Notes: generated by a model from the letters alone, not told the origin. A stretch of DNA of 64,000 bases from Pseudoneurospora amorphoporcata (GCA_033297205.1 MU859174.1:49857-113856), one strand, 5' to 3'; numbered from the stretch's first letter, positions 22,033-34,572 are shown. Numbers and translations are program-made.

Positions 22033-25000
22033 GCAGCTTTGATCGAGGACTGTCGAGTGGCTCTAGCCCGACAGAAATGTCAATAACATAGATCGACAAC
22101 GTAAGTCTCCATGTGATCATGTCCCGAGCACTCAGTCGTACTGTACAGGGTCGAATCATTGTGCCTTCTTTGTCGGCGAGGAGCCCTAGTGAAAGGATTC
22201 TTAATGAACTTGAGAAGCTGAGGAAAGCAAGACCAATGGGGCAGCGGAACTGTCAGTCGAGCGAGTCCCGCCTGCCGTTCAGTTCTTTTCTGAAGAATGT
22301 TAGGACATCCTCTGTCCCCGACTCCCCGGGACCGAGATCGAAGCCGGAGTCCAGAATGAGATCCCGGTGCCATGGGCGAGGGATCCCGACGCCAACCAGG
22401 CTCGGCAGGGGACGGGGTTAAAGTAAGCGGACCTGATGTGGGATAGCATCCACAGTGGTTTCCTGGTAAAAGGAAAGCTGCTACGCCAACACAAGAGATG
22501 TTTCACCTGAAAGGCGATTTATTGAGATGATGATGGACGCTGAATGGAGGCAAGAGGCGTGACAGCTGAGGTGAGCTTGAAGGTGAGAACCGTCAACCGA
22601 AAAGGTGGCCGGGTGCAATCCGCTAAACCCCATTGTCTTAAGGGTGCAGGTTGCGGGGAGATCGGCAGCCCTTCCCGCGACCAGACGGGCAGGAGTTGAC
22701 AGGCTTTAGCAGCCCGAACGTGCACCTGCTACTGTAAGCTGGACCCACAATTGACCAATCAGGAAGCACCGCAGCTTTGTTGAGCCCGCCAACCGCAACC
22801 GACCGTCAACGTCGTCTTCTCGAGTCTTCCCGTCGACGACTTCCTGCTTTCTTCCAAACCTCTCCCCTTCGAACTGAAGCGACATCATCATCCGAACCAC
22901 GACGCTCGGCGACTTCTCATACACGTGCGTGCATACTCGGCTGGTTTTCAATGGCTTTTCACATCTGACAGGATGATACAGGACCATCTGAATCGCTCCA
23001 GGGGATCGACACCACCATTTCGACTCTCGAGTCGGTTCCTGGATTGCACAGTTCTCAAAACCGTCTCAGTTTACACGGATACGTTACGCAAGTCTCGCAA
23101 CCTTGGAACGGTCCCAGTGGTTGCAGCATACTAGTGTACCGAGCTCAATTGATCCCTTCGATTAGGTATCCCAGCCGGCCCCAGGACCCTCAAAATACGG
23201 CATCCACTCATTTGATTTGGTTTTACTCAAACCAATCCCATCACTGGATCGTTCCCGAGAAACCTTGTGACCCATATCAGCTCACCAGCACATTGGTCGG
23301 AAGCCAGTTATACCCGGCACTATACCTGTTGAGCAAAACCAAATCGAGTGAGTGGATGCGGTATCCAGCACGGTCAACCGACCTTGATTCGGTTACTCTT
23401 CCCGGATCCGAAGCAGCAACCTTTGCGCGTCCATTCTTGAGCCTATGAGGTCTCTTCGAATGCTAAAAGCTTCAACGCTCGCCAATCCGCGGCAGATCCG
23501 GGTCCTCCTGTTGGCCTCCGTTCAAGACGAATGCGCTAACGAAGGTCTCAGGCTCAGCCCATTAAGACAAAAAGCTAGACGTGCGTGTCGTACGACCTTT
23601 GAACACATCATTCCTCCCGCTTGTTCTCTATTTCTTCCAGAACATTGCCTTCGCAACCTCCGAGCCATCAGCGTCTTCCAACCAGCCAGTCGTGTCATAG
23701 CACTGTGTCATTGACCGACGGCATTGTTGTCTTGTATCGATCTGGTGTTGGCCACGGGGATTCCATCTTGCACTATTCGATCTAAGGTGGCGCGGCAACA
23801 ATGAACCCCCTTTTTGTGTTCCAGGGAAATGGTTAATCCCGTACACATGGCCGAAAACTCGCTCTAGTTATGTCGGATCCTCATAATGCTGCGCCATTGT
23901 CCTGGACCATTCAAACGCTAACTCGAATTCAGACATTCTACCAAGTTCCTGCCACTCTTTGTGTCCATTGTCCACTCTTTTACTGGTGACATTCTGGCAG
24001 TGAACAACCGAAGGTGCCAATTCCAATAATATGACCATGTACAACCCGGCCACGCGTTCCCAATACTGGAGGTCGATGAATGGCGCAATGTCTTGACCAA
24101 CCGAGGCAGCTTGTTTTGGTGGTCTCCGCCAATCATGGAGTTTACTACGGCCCCGACGCCGCCAACCCCCATACCATCTGTTACGCCTCGTTGAGTCGCC
24201 TTTGTGACGGGTCACGCCTACCATTTGTTGGTAACTCAAGGTAGTCTACCGCTTTACCGTTTGGGATTGGCAGTCTTGATGTAAGGTCAAGGATGTCATG
24301 CCTATACTGTCAACTTTCTGTCCGCCAAGCATACACTACTGTCAAAGAGGATGCCGTGATGGGTTGGCCAGCCCACTCACTCAGAGCTTGGTGTGCCGAC
24401 GGCATCTTATCAAGAAGCAGGGTGAGGTACGCCGACAGAGTATGGTAGCTCCTCAGGGTATCGAACATCAGGGCGGCAGCAAATCGTATGCGCCCCGTGC
24501 CGATCCTTCCCACCAGATCCCGCACAAGAGCAGCCCCTTGAACTGTCACATCAGCTCCCTTTTTGACTAGCTCAAACCAGTCAGTGGGTCCAACTTCATG
24601 TTGTCAAACGCACCTCAACCTTGCTGAATTCATGGCGGCGCCTTGTCGTCCCTCCACCCTACCGCAAGCGAGTGACTATGTATCAAGGGCGGCGGGTGGG
24701 CGATGGCCTGCTTTAATTTTCGTACATGGTACGCACAAGCCAGCATGTACGAAATGGGACTGTCGAACCGAGAAAGATTTGCCAGACACAAGACTTATGT
24801 TGCCAGATTCTACCCCCGATTATGGCTGGACCCAAAGTGTTACTCGTGGTGGGGACTACAGTGTATTGAGAAGGCAAGTCAGGGTCCTCATTTCTTCCTT
24901 ATCTTACCTTGGTAGGTATCAAGCAGGATAAATACAAGCGAGTCTTCTGGCCAGTATACTGGGTCGCCGATTCTTCGTTGTCTCGAGTCTACGTCGTGAA

Positions 25001-25069
25001 CTTCCTTCAACCAGGCTCGCCAGAGAACCAGAGAGCCTCACAAAAGTCACAGCTCAACCCTCTAGCGTC
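22033..25069. other. Gene-poor interval before the C2H2 gene
   Basis: About 3 kb with no supportable gene. A minus-strand frame at 23868-24239 is the longest and reads like protein in places (hydrophobic and Glu-rich mix), but has no recognisable motif or intron signals. Confidence 0.5.
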
Positions 25070-26620
25070 ATGAACGTTCAATTTGAATTCCATCATGCCG
25101 ATACGGAGGTGTGTTCCCACACTCTCCTCTCAAACTTCAATCGTATCTAATCGTCAAGCAGATGGCGCATCTCCCTCTTTTCCTTGACACCGAAAAATCC
25201 GACGCGCTGCGCTTCAAACAGCTGCTCTCCATACTCCATGATTCTGCCCTTGGCATCAAACAGTACTCAGGTTGTGGACAAACTTCAAACATACAGACCT
25301 TCAAGGATGCCATTGAACAGACCGGAAATGCCATCGCGTCTCTTTTGGCAACCAATCAACAACAGTACGAGGAAATAGAACGTTTACAAGTCACCACCAA
25401 GGAAGCAGAAGCGGCAGAATTAAAGAAGAAACTCGCACAACTCAACAAAGAGTTGACAACGTGGCGAAGGGCGGGCACTCTCAAATGTAGAAGTGAGCCG
25501 TGTCAGGAGGTTTTCATGACAGTAAGTCCATCAAGTTATTAGGATGGCTGGACCATGTTGAGTGCTGATGATAGTAGTACCAAGCTCTAAAGAATCACGA
25601 AAAGGGGGCCCATAACATAGGAGCGGAGAGATTCTCGTGCCCCTATTGCAGCAAAACGTAAGTCTCGCAAAGACTCTGGTCGATGCTTCGTATCTAACAA
25701 CTGCCAACCGCAGATACGTGAAAAAGCCATCGTTTGACGAGCACTTAAGACGCTGTAGGACGACAGCCACGAACCGAGTCCATCTCAATGCAGCACAGGC
25801 GGGAACAGTCTACACAGCGCCTTCAACCATGGCATCACGGATGAATTCATCCGACGTTTTATCAATCTATCACTCGCTGACGGCCGCGTCGCTATCTCCT
25901 GATCCTCACAGCATGACTCCTTCTTCACAGCTGGAGTTTCAATTCCAACCCAACGGGCCCATCAGAACATTCTCGTCTTCTCAAATCGGGCCTGAACTGG
26001 ACAATACAGACGCCTTCGCCCAGGTAATTAGCATGAACTCGGCCGAGGGCTATTCCCCAGGGGAGTCCACGCACCTATCACACTACATCTTGTCGCCTAT
26101 TGGCGAGCAACAGACTTCCTCCGTTCCAATGTTTACAGATATTGCCTGGCGCCCTGATGAATCATTGGACCAGCAATATCAACAGTCATTCGCGCCTGTG
26201 ACGGCCCAGATCTCGACCGAAGCGCCGCAAAGAGTGTTGCATTTACGCCGACCTGGCCAGATAACGCTTTCGAGAAGGCAAAGCGCCCCGGCCTGTTCTC
26301 TACTCCTGATGCCGGGAGAGAACACGCCTTTTCGTCTTGACGGACCTCCTCATCTTCTGCCATCACACTTATCAGAAGCTGTGACGTCGCCGCCGCCTGC
26401 TAGCCCTAACTACGCCGGTCAACCGCAGCTGAGTCTGATAGACGAGCCGCAGATGACGTTCCAGCGTGTCGGCGACAAACGGAAGGGGATGATGCAAATC
26501 GCCGAGAGTAATATTGTACGGCATAACACCTGCTTCACTAGCGGTCCGGAAACCCGAAGCCGTGGCGGTGTGGGAGGATGGTCGAGTATAAACTATGCCA
26601 ACACCGGGTACGGCATGTGA
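25070..26620 (+). CDS. C2H2-type zinc-finger protein, function unknown
   Basis: Exons 25070-25108, 25162-25521, 25578-25657 and 25714-26620 join in phase to give 461 residues. The first intron (GTGTGT donor, TCTAATC branch, GCAG acceptor) puts the start at 25070. A coiled-coil stretch rich in Glu, Lys and Gln lies near residues 85-120. Finger 1 is C-x4-C-x12-H-x4-H (CRSEPCQ...H...H), created only when exons 2 and 3 are joined. Finger 2 is C-x2-C-x12-H-x3-C (CPYC...HLRRC) across the third intron. The remaining 300 residues are Ser/Pro/Gln-rich and probably disordered. A nuclear regulatory or scaffold role is likely by domain content only. I do not recognise an orthologue. Confidence 0.8.
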
Positions 26621-27135
26621 GGCGACGTATTAACCCTTATCGCATGGTTGCCTTTTAGAGACACGGAGGAAGTATGGGAACCTTAGGACACCCGCTGAGG
26701 GATCGAAAGTCATCTTGGTCGGTCACCATCATCCTTCCATTTATCTCAAGATATCATTTCCTTACCAGTCCCGACTCTTCCATGTACTTATCCATCTCTC
26801 GACCTCTCCTTCATTCCTATCCGATGTTCATCTACCAAAAAATACCCCCATTTTATGAAGCTTCATGGACCAGTAGGATAAGCTTCAAAGAAACCGTATA
26901 ACCGTAGGCATGCACCTAGAAGGTTTATTCAACTTCAACAAGACTTTCCTAGCATATCCTACATACTTGCATAAAACGCAAACCTAATAACGTTCAATCC
27001 CAAAACGGTGGCCTTACAAAGTAAGCAAAACAAAAAGAGCCACACAGAATCACATAGAGAAAGGAAGGGGAAAAAAAAGGAAAAGAGGAATAATAACCTA
27101 TCGCAAGGGAGAGACAACAGAAATGTAAGAAGTGC
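26621..27135. other. 3' flank and spacer
   Basis: Probable 3' UTR of the zinc-finger gene, then spacer up to the tRNA-His terminator. No gene seen. Confidence 0.6.
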
Positions 27136-27140
27136 AAAAA
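27136..27140 (-). terminator. RNA polymerase III terminator of tRNA-His
   Basis: On the minus strand a run of five T follows the tRNA 3' end after two bases. Confidence 0.75.
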
Positions 27141-27142
27141 GA

Positions 27143-27234
27143 TGGGATTGCCAGGAATCGAACCTGGGTCCTCTCGGATCCGTTGTATGTCGAACGACCA
27201 CAACGAGAAGTACTGACCACTATACTACAATCCC
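27143..27234 (-). tRNA. tRNA-His (anticodon GTG), with 20-nt intron
   Basis: The acceptor stem GGGATTG/CAATCCC is a perfect 7-bp helix with discriminator A. The D arm is GTAT-AGTGGTCA-GTAC, and the T arm CAGG-TTCGATT-CCTG. The anticodon stem TCTCG/CGAGA carries loop TTGTGG+C, anticodon GTG. A 20-nt intron sits after position 37, the canonical site, and contains ACAACG, which can pair with the anticodon loop as in other nuclear tRNA introns. Confidence 0.94.
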
Positions 27235-27846
27235 TGTTACTTTTATAAGACGGCTGCTAAAACTTATGTGGGTAATTGATTTGTTGATGCTTTGCAACCT
27301 ACCACGGTATCTGTTTCTGCGCGATAAGCGATTGGGACAAGGTTGGAGATACCTAAGCGGCAGGAAAATGAACTAAACTTGATGGTCTGCCATCTCAAGA
27401 ACAATTATACGGCCTCAGAACTTGGGATGAAATGGATGACCTTGCGATGAAACAGGTGTTTGAAGTGATAGAAGGATTTTCAATCTGCAGGGGAGAGAAA
27501 GCAAGAAGTCAAGGGTTCGGATGAAAGACACCAGAGGTAGAATACAGCACAACACGATCACTACAAGTAATACAAGCTTGATGTCATCATATTCATGTTT
27601 TGGTATGTATATATATCTAAGCGTCAACTATGTATGCTAGCTACAAATCATAAAAACTATATGTATTCTAAAACGCTTAAACGGTCTTTCGTAGATGCAG
27701 CGCCGTCGCTCATCTGTCCTGAGCGTTATGCCTGCGTTGTCGCGGTTCGCGTGCGCGTACGTTGCGTTGCGCTCCACCTTACTCGTTCCATCTCATCTCA
27801 TGAAAACTCCAAGCCAAATCTTTTTCGTCCCCTTCAGTTCATCCCA
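27235..27846. other. Spacer between tRNA-His and the MCP1-like gene
   Basis: No gene seen. The part nearest 27847 is the probable 3' UTR of the minus-strand gene. Confidence 0.6.
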
Positions 27847-29038
27847 TCATGCAAAAAAAGGCACCTTGTCATATAACCCATCATAAAGCTTTCCCACCCA
27901 CCCAAGCGTTTCCCCTCCCCTCGCGACAACCCCCAGTCCACCAGCCGCCCAAACCGCCGTCGCCGCCGCCGCCACCGCATTGATCAAAATCAACCTCCTC
28001 CTCCTCTTCCGCCTCGCCTTCCTATCCACTTCGGGAACACCTGTGTGCCTTTCCAACTTCCACCCAGCACCCTGCGATACACCAAACCACTTCGCCCATC
28101 CCCAAATCATATGTCCGCATCCGATTCCCAGCAGCGCCGCGTACGCAGCCCACGATGTCCAGGGGTGTCGCACAAACCCGTGCGCGACGTACGCCAGACC
28201 AATGTTCGCAGAATCTCCTTCGACAGCAAGCGGCAACCCGCGGTTCATGAACGCGTGCGCGGCCACTACCGCCGTGAATCCGTAACCCGATAGCGCAATC
28301 CAGCTGAGGCGCGGCCACCCGGAACGCAGGAAGCGCGCGGTGGGCTTGGCAATCAGACCGTGTGTCTTTTCATCGGAGCCGACGCCATAGTAGCGGCGGA
28401 GGTTCTCGCGGCGGCGGAGTAAGCGCGCCAACAGACCGGCGCCGACGTGTGCGACGATGGGGAGCGCAACGAGTAACGGTTCGGATAAAGGGGTTTGGTA
28501 GATCTCGCGGGCGAGGAGGAGGTAAGATTCGGAGGCGGGGACGGAGCGCGCCAGCAGAGGGATGACGGAGGTTGTGGCGAGGTGGAGGGAGGCGAAGAGG
28601 GAGAAGGTGTAGGAGGAGTAGCGTTGGATGCGGGTTACTAGAGGAAGGGGATACGTTAGTTGGAAAGTTTGGCCTTTGAGCGGAGGAGAGGTAGCAGGTT
28701 GGGGAGGGGAGGAGAGGGGGGCTGAACTCACGGTAGTATATCACTCCATGACCGCTACCGCTTAAGCCGAGTGGTGTCGTTGTGTTGTGTAGACCGATGC
28801 CGCCAGCCGTCCCTCCTGATCCTGATGACTTGAGAGAGTGTATCGAGTCTGCTAGGGAGCCGCCCTCGTCGGCGTCGTCCGAGGGTGAGGCATCTCTTGT
28901 TGGGTCAAAATCGGGACCGTTTTCTTGGTAAGGGTCTAGTATCGGCTCTGGGTCGAGTTGTACGAGCGAAATGAAGGTCTCTTGCGACGCTTTATGACTT
29001 AGTCGGTGGTCCCGAGGGTCCAGGTCGTGAGGATCCAT
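27847..29038 (-). CDS. MCP1-like mitochondrial outer-membrane protein (DUF1691)
   Basis: Exon 1 29038-28732, intron 28638-28731 (GTGAGT donor, AACTAAC branch, CTAG acceptor), exon 2 28637-27847; 365 residues. The first 100 residues are acidic and Gly/Ser-rich. After residue 100 come several hydrophobic helices: SYTFSLFASLHLATTSVIPLL, LLVALPIVAHVGAGLLARLL, a GYGFTAVVAAHAF segment, YAALLGIGCGHMIWGWAKWFG and a final helix before the end. His residues recur in the helices (LHLATT, IVAHVG, VAAHAF, GHMIWG). This arrangement matches the DUF1691 family that includes yeast Mcp1, which rescues loss of the ER-mitochondria encounter structure with Vps13. Charged RRKRRRR lies at the cytosolic side of the last helix. 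The assignment rests on fold pattern and motifs. Confidence 0.75.
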
Positions 29039-29701
29039 GGTGGATGGACTGGTTGTGGTGTAAAAGCGTCAGGTTGCGCCAGTCTCTCACAACCGTTACT
29101 TGTTTCGTTCGTCCTTTGTGTTTGGTTTTTCCTCCGATTCGTCTCTTCGAGCTGATGGTGCTGTGGTACGAATTGGGACTTCAGGAGACCCGGGCACAAG
29201 CAGGGCATGGAAAGTCACAGACTGGTTTGAGGTTCTATTCGGGTTCTTTTAGGTACGTACGTCCGGGTCCAGTACTGGCGCATTTGTTGAGTGACGAGGG
29301 TGGGTCCTCACTGGCCAGCCGTTGGGGTCCTCAAGTGACGGGACGGCGGGACTCGCTGAGGCGGCCAAGCACAGTGTCCGCTAAGCCTAGCCTGGTTGGG
29401 ATTGGCGATGCGGTGGAGTCTATGGGGACAACTTCCCCACGTTTCCTTGCTGTCCGTCAAAGTTGCATTGAACGAACTGTGATTCGTGCCGCCGGCATTT
29501 GGTATCTTTGGATGTGACCTCACACGCAAACGCGACTTCATTTCGAGCTTCGACTTTACACATGTTCACATACTCTTGCAACCATACCCATCTGCAACGC
29601 CCAACGACATCGGAACCCCGAAATCTATATCTTGAGAGCCGTATACTCGGCTCAGATTACAAAATTTCATTACCGCCAATATCATCCAAACTATCGCCAA
29701 A
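29039..29701. promoter_or_regulatory. Divergent promoter region, MCP1-like / small zinc-finger gene
   Basis: The two flanking genes are transcribed away from each other, so this 663-bp stretch must hold both promoters. No TATA box stands out. No coding sequence recognised. Confidence 0.55.
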
Positions 29702-30295
29702 ATGCCTCCAGTAAGTTGCCATGCGTCCATCCATCCATTGCTCTCCACCCAACCCTTTCTAGACGGCAATGTGTTAACCCTCCCTCTCAAACAGCGCCAC
29801 CAAACCCTCCCACCGGCTCAAACGTCCTCCGCACGTGAAGCTCTCCAATCCTTTTACTGCCAATTATGCCAAAAAGGCTACAGCCGCATGAACGACTACG
29901 AAGCCCATCTCTCCTCGTACGACCACAGCCACAAGCAGCGTCTTAAAGATATGAAGCAGATGGTGCGGGACCCCCAAGCTGCCGCACGCGCTAGGAGACA
30001 AGAGCAAAAGAATGAGGGCGTCATCTCCATCAAGCTTGGAGAAGGTGCGGCTAGTGGTACTGCTGCTCCTGGGGGTGGTGGGTTCAAGAAGGGCGGGTTC
30101 AAGAAATCGGGGTTCAAGAGCGCTTTTGTTCCTATTGGAGAACCTAAAACAGCTGCGGCACCGGCGGCACCGGCTCGAGCAAATAAGAATGATACAGCGG
30201 CGGAGATTAAGAGGGCACCGAGAAGCGAACTGGTTGAGAGCGACACCGAAGACGAGGGATACGAGGTTTACGATCCTAGGAAACCGACTGACTGA
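29702..30295 (+). CDS. Small C2H2 zinc-finger protein with SYDHSHKQRLKDMKQ motif
   Basis: ATG CCT CCA at 29702-29710 is followed by an intron 29711-29794 (GTAAGT donor, GTTAAC branch, ACAG acceptor), then 29795-30295; 169 residues. The finger FYCQLCQKGYSRMNDYEAHLSSYDHSH is C-x2-C-x12-H-x6-H, followed by KQRLKDMKQ. That pair resembles the N-terminus of metazoan ZNF804/GPATCH8 proteins, thought to act on RNA; a nuclear RNA-related role is inferred weakly. The rest has Gly/Lys-Phe repeats (FKKGGFKKSGFK) and an acidic end (SDTEDEGYEVYDPRK). The intron is 84 nt and stop-free, so retention would add 28 in-frame residues. Confidence 0.8.
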   Translation: MPPVSCHASIHPLLSTQPFLDGNVLTLPLKQRHQTLPPAQTSSAREALQSFYCQLCQKGYSRMNDYEAHLSSYDHSHKQRLKDMKQMVRDPQAAARARRQEQKNEGVISIKLGEGAASGTAAPGGGGFKKGGFKKSGFKSAFVPIGEPKTAAAPAAPARANKNDTAAEIKRAPRSELVESDTEDEGYEVYDPRKPTD

Positions 30296-30692
30296 ACGGG
30301 GATTTCATAGGAGGATATCAATCGCAGAAGAAGGAACAAAGGGGGAACGCAACGATCTTGTCTCAATTTCAGCAAGCACTGAGCAAGCAAGCTACCTAAT
30401 TACCAAAGGATTGCGAGTACGACGAACAGCATTAAAAACAACATACCGGCAGGAAGTATCGACAGGTCATTGGAACGAAGTCTAACAGCATTGAGCGCCA
30501 TGTTCGCTATCACAGAAGGAACGAATTGCTGCGCCATCCACCGATCGAGTCGAATCTGCCGAAAATACCGCCAAACTCCAGCGCGCAAAAACAAGAGCAG
30601 AGAGTCCCCCAAGATCAAGAAGGACGGATGGAAATAGGAAGCCGAAATAATTTTACAAGGCGCAACACCTCTATCGCCAACCGATTTTCAAC
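30296..30692. other. Convergent 3' region
   Basis: Two genes end toward each other. Only probable 3' UTR sequence seen. Confidence 0.6.
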
Positions 30693-33589
30693 TCAAGGAC
30701 CCCCAGTCATGGTCGACCAGATCCTCGGCTCGAATCCCGACAAGTCTTCCTCCACTAAGTTCATGATATGCCGATGGCCGGAAAACCAGTTACCGAGCTG
30801 CGCTGTTTGCGTCGCATCGATAAGGCCAGCGGGCATATCTGCACCAAAGACACTAGGTGTGACCGTGGCCGCAGCGCCTGGTGCCGCCATGCCGCCGTGT
30901 TGGTGTTGTCGCTGCTGATGGGCAGGGTTGCCAGTAGAGTTTGCATGCTGTTGCTGTTGCTGCTGTTGATCATGGAGGAGTTGCTGAGGCATGAACCCGA
31001 GCTGACTGAGATACATGTCGAAATCATGACCGACCAGCATCATGTCCTGGTCCTGTTGCTGCTGCGCCTTGGTCTCGACGTACAGGCGTGCGACGTGGCA
31101 GAGGACCTGACAGACGCGATTGAACTTGTCGATAGCCTCGGAGATGCTGCACACGGTGGAGAGAGAGGCGACGAAGTGATCCATGCGGTCCAGGTCCTGC
31201 ATGTTGGATGTCTCGATGACATGGCAGAAGAGGACGATAAAGGGGATGAATGGAGCGTAGAGGATCGTCCTGTTGTGTTGGTGTTTGTTAGCGCTGGCAC
31301 CTCTCAAATATTAACTCACATGGGCGTGCGTACACAGCACTTACCAGTGAAGATACCCAACTTTCGTGAAATGGCTCAACCCAGGAATCTGCATGCATTC
31401 CAAATGAACCTCGATCGCCCTTCGCGCCGCTTCGATGCACTCCGGGTTAAAGGTGCTACCAAACCCCGGAGCGGCCGGAATCGCGCGGTATATCAGACAC
31501 AGCGACGCCCAGTACGTGACCTCATCCGACCGCAGCATCAGCGTCACCGTGAACCCGTCCCTCTTCCCAGAATCAGCCAGCTTGCCCGTCTCGCGGGCAT
31601 GGCGGATCAGCTCGTCGTTTTCCCTCGCTATCCCTTTAATGGCCTCGACTAGCTGGCGTGCGCTCTCGATGCGCTGCTCGGGCGGTCGCGACAGGGCCGC
31701 GATGGAGTATAGCTGCTCGTAAGCTTTGCCCATGACCTCGGCGTGTTCGATCCACAGGTTGAGCATCTCCTTCCAGCAGTCGGCGACGTTAATGGTCCGG
31801 CCCATGCGTTTCGGGATGGCGATGTCGTAGTCTTGGATCATGGACGAGCGGCCGAAGCGGAGGGAGAGGCCCTTGTCTAGCATGTAGGCGAACCAGAAGA
31901 GTGCGGACTTGGTGTCGTTGGAGACGTCGTCGTTGGCGGAGCCGGCGCCCGAGGTCGAGGTGGCGGGGAGGCGGTGGTAGCCGAGGGTCTGGCATATCAT
32001 TACTGCTGAGGAGTTAAGTTGCCAGGCGAGGGTGAAGCGGGAGGCTTCAACGGCGTAGGAAGCCTGTGTCGGATGGGTTAGCAACCCCGTGTCATGTCAT
32101 GAACATTAGTGGTAAAAAAAAACTTACAGCTAACAACAATGCTTCGATACTCTCTTTCCTCGCCGGCATGAACAGAGGCAATGCCATCAGGGCCGTCTCG
32201 AGATTGTCTCGACACAGGTTACGGTACTCGAGCAGCTTTTCGGCTTGATGAGCGTCGTCCGCCCTTGTGGCCTTCTCCTGGAAGAGGTAGAACAGGCCGG
32301 CATTGACGACGATGAAGGTTGCCAAGCTGTAATCATCAGTAGCGAAGTATACCCTTCGACAGCAGTCGACAAAGTCATCAACCGCGATAAACGTGCACAT
32401 CAATGTGAACGTTTCTGGCAGCTCATTCTTAATATCCCGAAGAATGCCCACGACCACGGGACTCGGAGGCATAGGCAGCTCACGCATGCCGCCCCTAGGC
32501 ATCGGCTTCGCGTGAGGGAACCTCGAGTCCTGGTTCGTCCGCTTGCGGTTCTGCATGCTCACGATCTGCCGGAGGGACGACAGGGCCGACTCCATGCTGG
32601 GGCTGAGCGACGTTTCCCGCGTCACGGCGTTTTCGAGAAACTCGCTGGCGAAGACGGTTTGGGCCGCCATAGAGGTGTTGCCCTCGAAGGCCGAATCCAT
32701 CTCGTCGTCGTTGTCGTCATCATCGTCGAGGGGGATCTCACCCCGGTCAGGATCACCGACGATGTCGCTGATGATGGCCACTGGGGGTTCGCTGACTCCG
32801 GGAGAAGCATTGTTATTGTTGTGGGTGCCGGCGGCGTGAGATGAGGATTCAGATGATGGAGTTCGGGATTGTGAGATGACCATTAGCTCACGCAGCATCT
32901 TCTCGATGCCGGTGAGCCGCGTGCCGAAGTGGTCGATTTTGCGCTCATATTGCGCGGAGATGAGGACTCGCTGTCGTTGTTCCTTGGGCTTCTGGCCTAC
33001 TCCGGACGAGCTGCATGATCGGTTTGCTGTCCTGCAATTTGAGCATGGTGACTCTTTGTCACATCGGATCTATGTGGTCAAGAAGGGAAGGGCTCGGTTA
33101 GAAATCCTAGGACGTTTGAAGCTTGATGAGAATGCTATGGCCTTGGACCTACCTACCTTACGAAGCCGGCATTGATCGCACTGTAAAATCGGCGTGTGTC
33201 AGTGAGACGCAGTGGCATGCATCTGATGTGGGATCGATGGCAGGAAATTCCAAAACGGGTGACATGCAATAGAGGATATGCAGAAGTACGTGCAAGGTAC
33301 CCCGAATTGGATGACCCAATGCGGTGCGGGTGCGGGTCGGGCACCGCGGGCACCACACCGGGATCCGTGAGGCCAGACCCAGACCGGATCGGGCCCCGCT
33401 AGCTATTCAGGACGTCCGGCTTTTCGGCGCCCGTGACTGACGGGGAACGGGACTAGGTTTGCAGAGCCTAGAAGGTGGAATCAAAACGCCGGGACTTACT
33501 GCTCTCTTTAGACCTGCCCCTGGGCTAAGTCCACCTGCGTTTCCCTCGGTCGCATCCCTCTCGCCACTAGCCTCTCGCTCTGTGTCCAT
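30693..33589 (-). CDS. Zn(II)2Cys6 transcription factor with fungal-specific middle domain
   Basis: Five exons: 33589-33500, 33180-33157, 33070-side exon 33069-32128, 32063-31345, 31269-30693; 783 residues. The 24-nt second exon is forced by the motif: splicing gives LKRACDQCRLRK, then IRCDKESPCSNCRTANRSC, a complete C-x2-C-x6-C-x5-C-x2-C-x6-C cluster near residues 31-57. The first intron is long (319 nt). An acidic stretch (DDDDDNDDE) and Ser-rich linker follow. The fungal_trans domain spans about residues 300-600 (YAVEASRFTLAWQLNSSAVM, GYHRLP, FWFAYMLDKGLSLRFGR). The C-terminus has Gln/His-rich runs. It is transcribed away from the ABC transporter, 1.07 kb apart, and may control it and the former polyketide synthase. 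The target genes are unknown. Confidence 0.9.
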
Positions 33590-34260
33590 GTGTGTTATGG
33601 TTCCTTGTGCTGATCCAAAGGACCGGGACGGTGGTAGTGGTTGTCTGTTACGTATCGGTAGTGCAAACAAACAGAAGTTAGGTGGCCTGGGCTTGCGTCG
33701 CCAAGGAATCGCTGTTCACAGCAATGCAGGCCAAAGATATCAAAAGCTACGGCCTAAAAGGGCGGATACGTTGACAACTTGAACAGGACGGGACGGTGGA
33801 TGAAATGTTGAAAAAGGACAGTACCAGCAATGCCCTGGAAAGACACCCGAAGCGATTGCAGACAGATGCCCTACTAGACAGACTAGTCTACTCTACTGTC
33901 TGTGGCTTTGAGGGTATACTGCTATGTGGAGCCTCGTATTATGCTGGCGCTCTGACTGCTCCAGCAGACTGGTCTGGACTTTGAACGTTGGATGGCATTT
34001 GAGTCTTGGCACCTGCGCGGCCCGCGGATTCCGTCTCCGCCCGCGGACATGGCCCCACTTTTCTTCAACTACGCTTCGGTCCTTTCTCCGTCCTCCTCTC
34101 TACAACTCGGACCTTCAACAACATCCACTTGCCCGCCGCGGCGCCGTACTTTCACAATTGTCATTGTCACTCCTTCTTTGGCTGCCAATTTGGTTGACTG
34201 GATTATATGCGGGTGTTGAATTCGAAGGGCCATCGTCGTCCTGCTCACCATGCTCAAACT
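33590..34260. promoter_or_regulatory. Divergent promoter region, Zn2Cys6 regulator / ABC transporter (part)
   Basis: No gene seen. This is the regulator-proximal part of the 1.07-kb region between two divergently transcribed genes. No convincing CGG-triplet pair was picked out by eye. Confidence 0.5.
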
Positions 34261-34342
34261 AGGCGCGTGCAGGGCGCCTTTTGATGTCATGATATGTCAA
34301 ACGAGGCGCGTGCAGGGCGCCTTTTGATGGCATGATATGGCC
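34261..34342. repeat. Tandem 43-bp duplication in the ABC transporter promoter
   Basis: Two adjacent copies start with AGGCGCGTGCAGGGCGCC at 34261 and 34304, followed by TTTTGATGNCATGATATGNC. They differ at about two positions. GGCGCC is a palindrome and TGATGNCATGATATG contains near-palindromic CATGATATG. The copies are 320-400 bp upstream of the transporter ATG, a reasonable place for a duplicated upstream activating site. Confidence 0.75.
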
Positions 34343-34565
34343 TCCATTAAGGAAACCTCTGCTCCCGGGATGCCATTCAATTGGCTGAAGCTACCCTGAG
34401 AGCCTGATTCTTGGCTGATCCTGTTGCTTTGCTTCTCCTCTGTGAGTTATTCATTGTATCTCGGCGACCGACAACACTTTTGCTGCAAACATGCACCAAA
34501 ATGTGCCAGGGGACGACAACTTGACCGCAAACTTCCCATCGATCAATGGATGATTCTCGACCGAG

Positions 34566-34572
34566 TATATAT
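34566..34572 (+). promoter_or_regulatory. TATA-like element of the ABC transporter gene
   Basis: TATATAT lies about 90 bp upstream of the ATG at 34662. Position and composition suit a TATA box; nothing else supports it. Confidence 0.4.

Noticed and set aside
23868..24239. 123-codon minus-strand ORF
   Set aside because: Parts look protein-like, but there is no motif, no intron signal and no promoter context.
34261..34342. 43-bp repeats as transposon ends
   Set aside because: They are direct tandem copies with no inverted partner or target duplication, so a simple local duplication is the better explanation.
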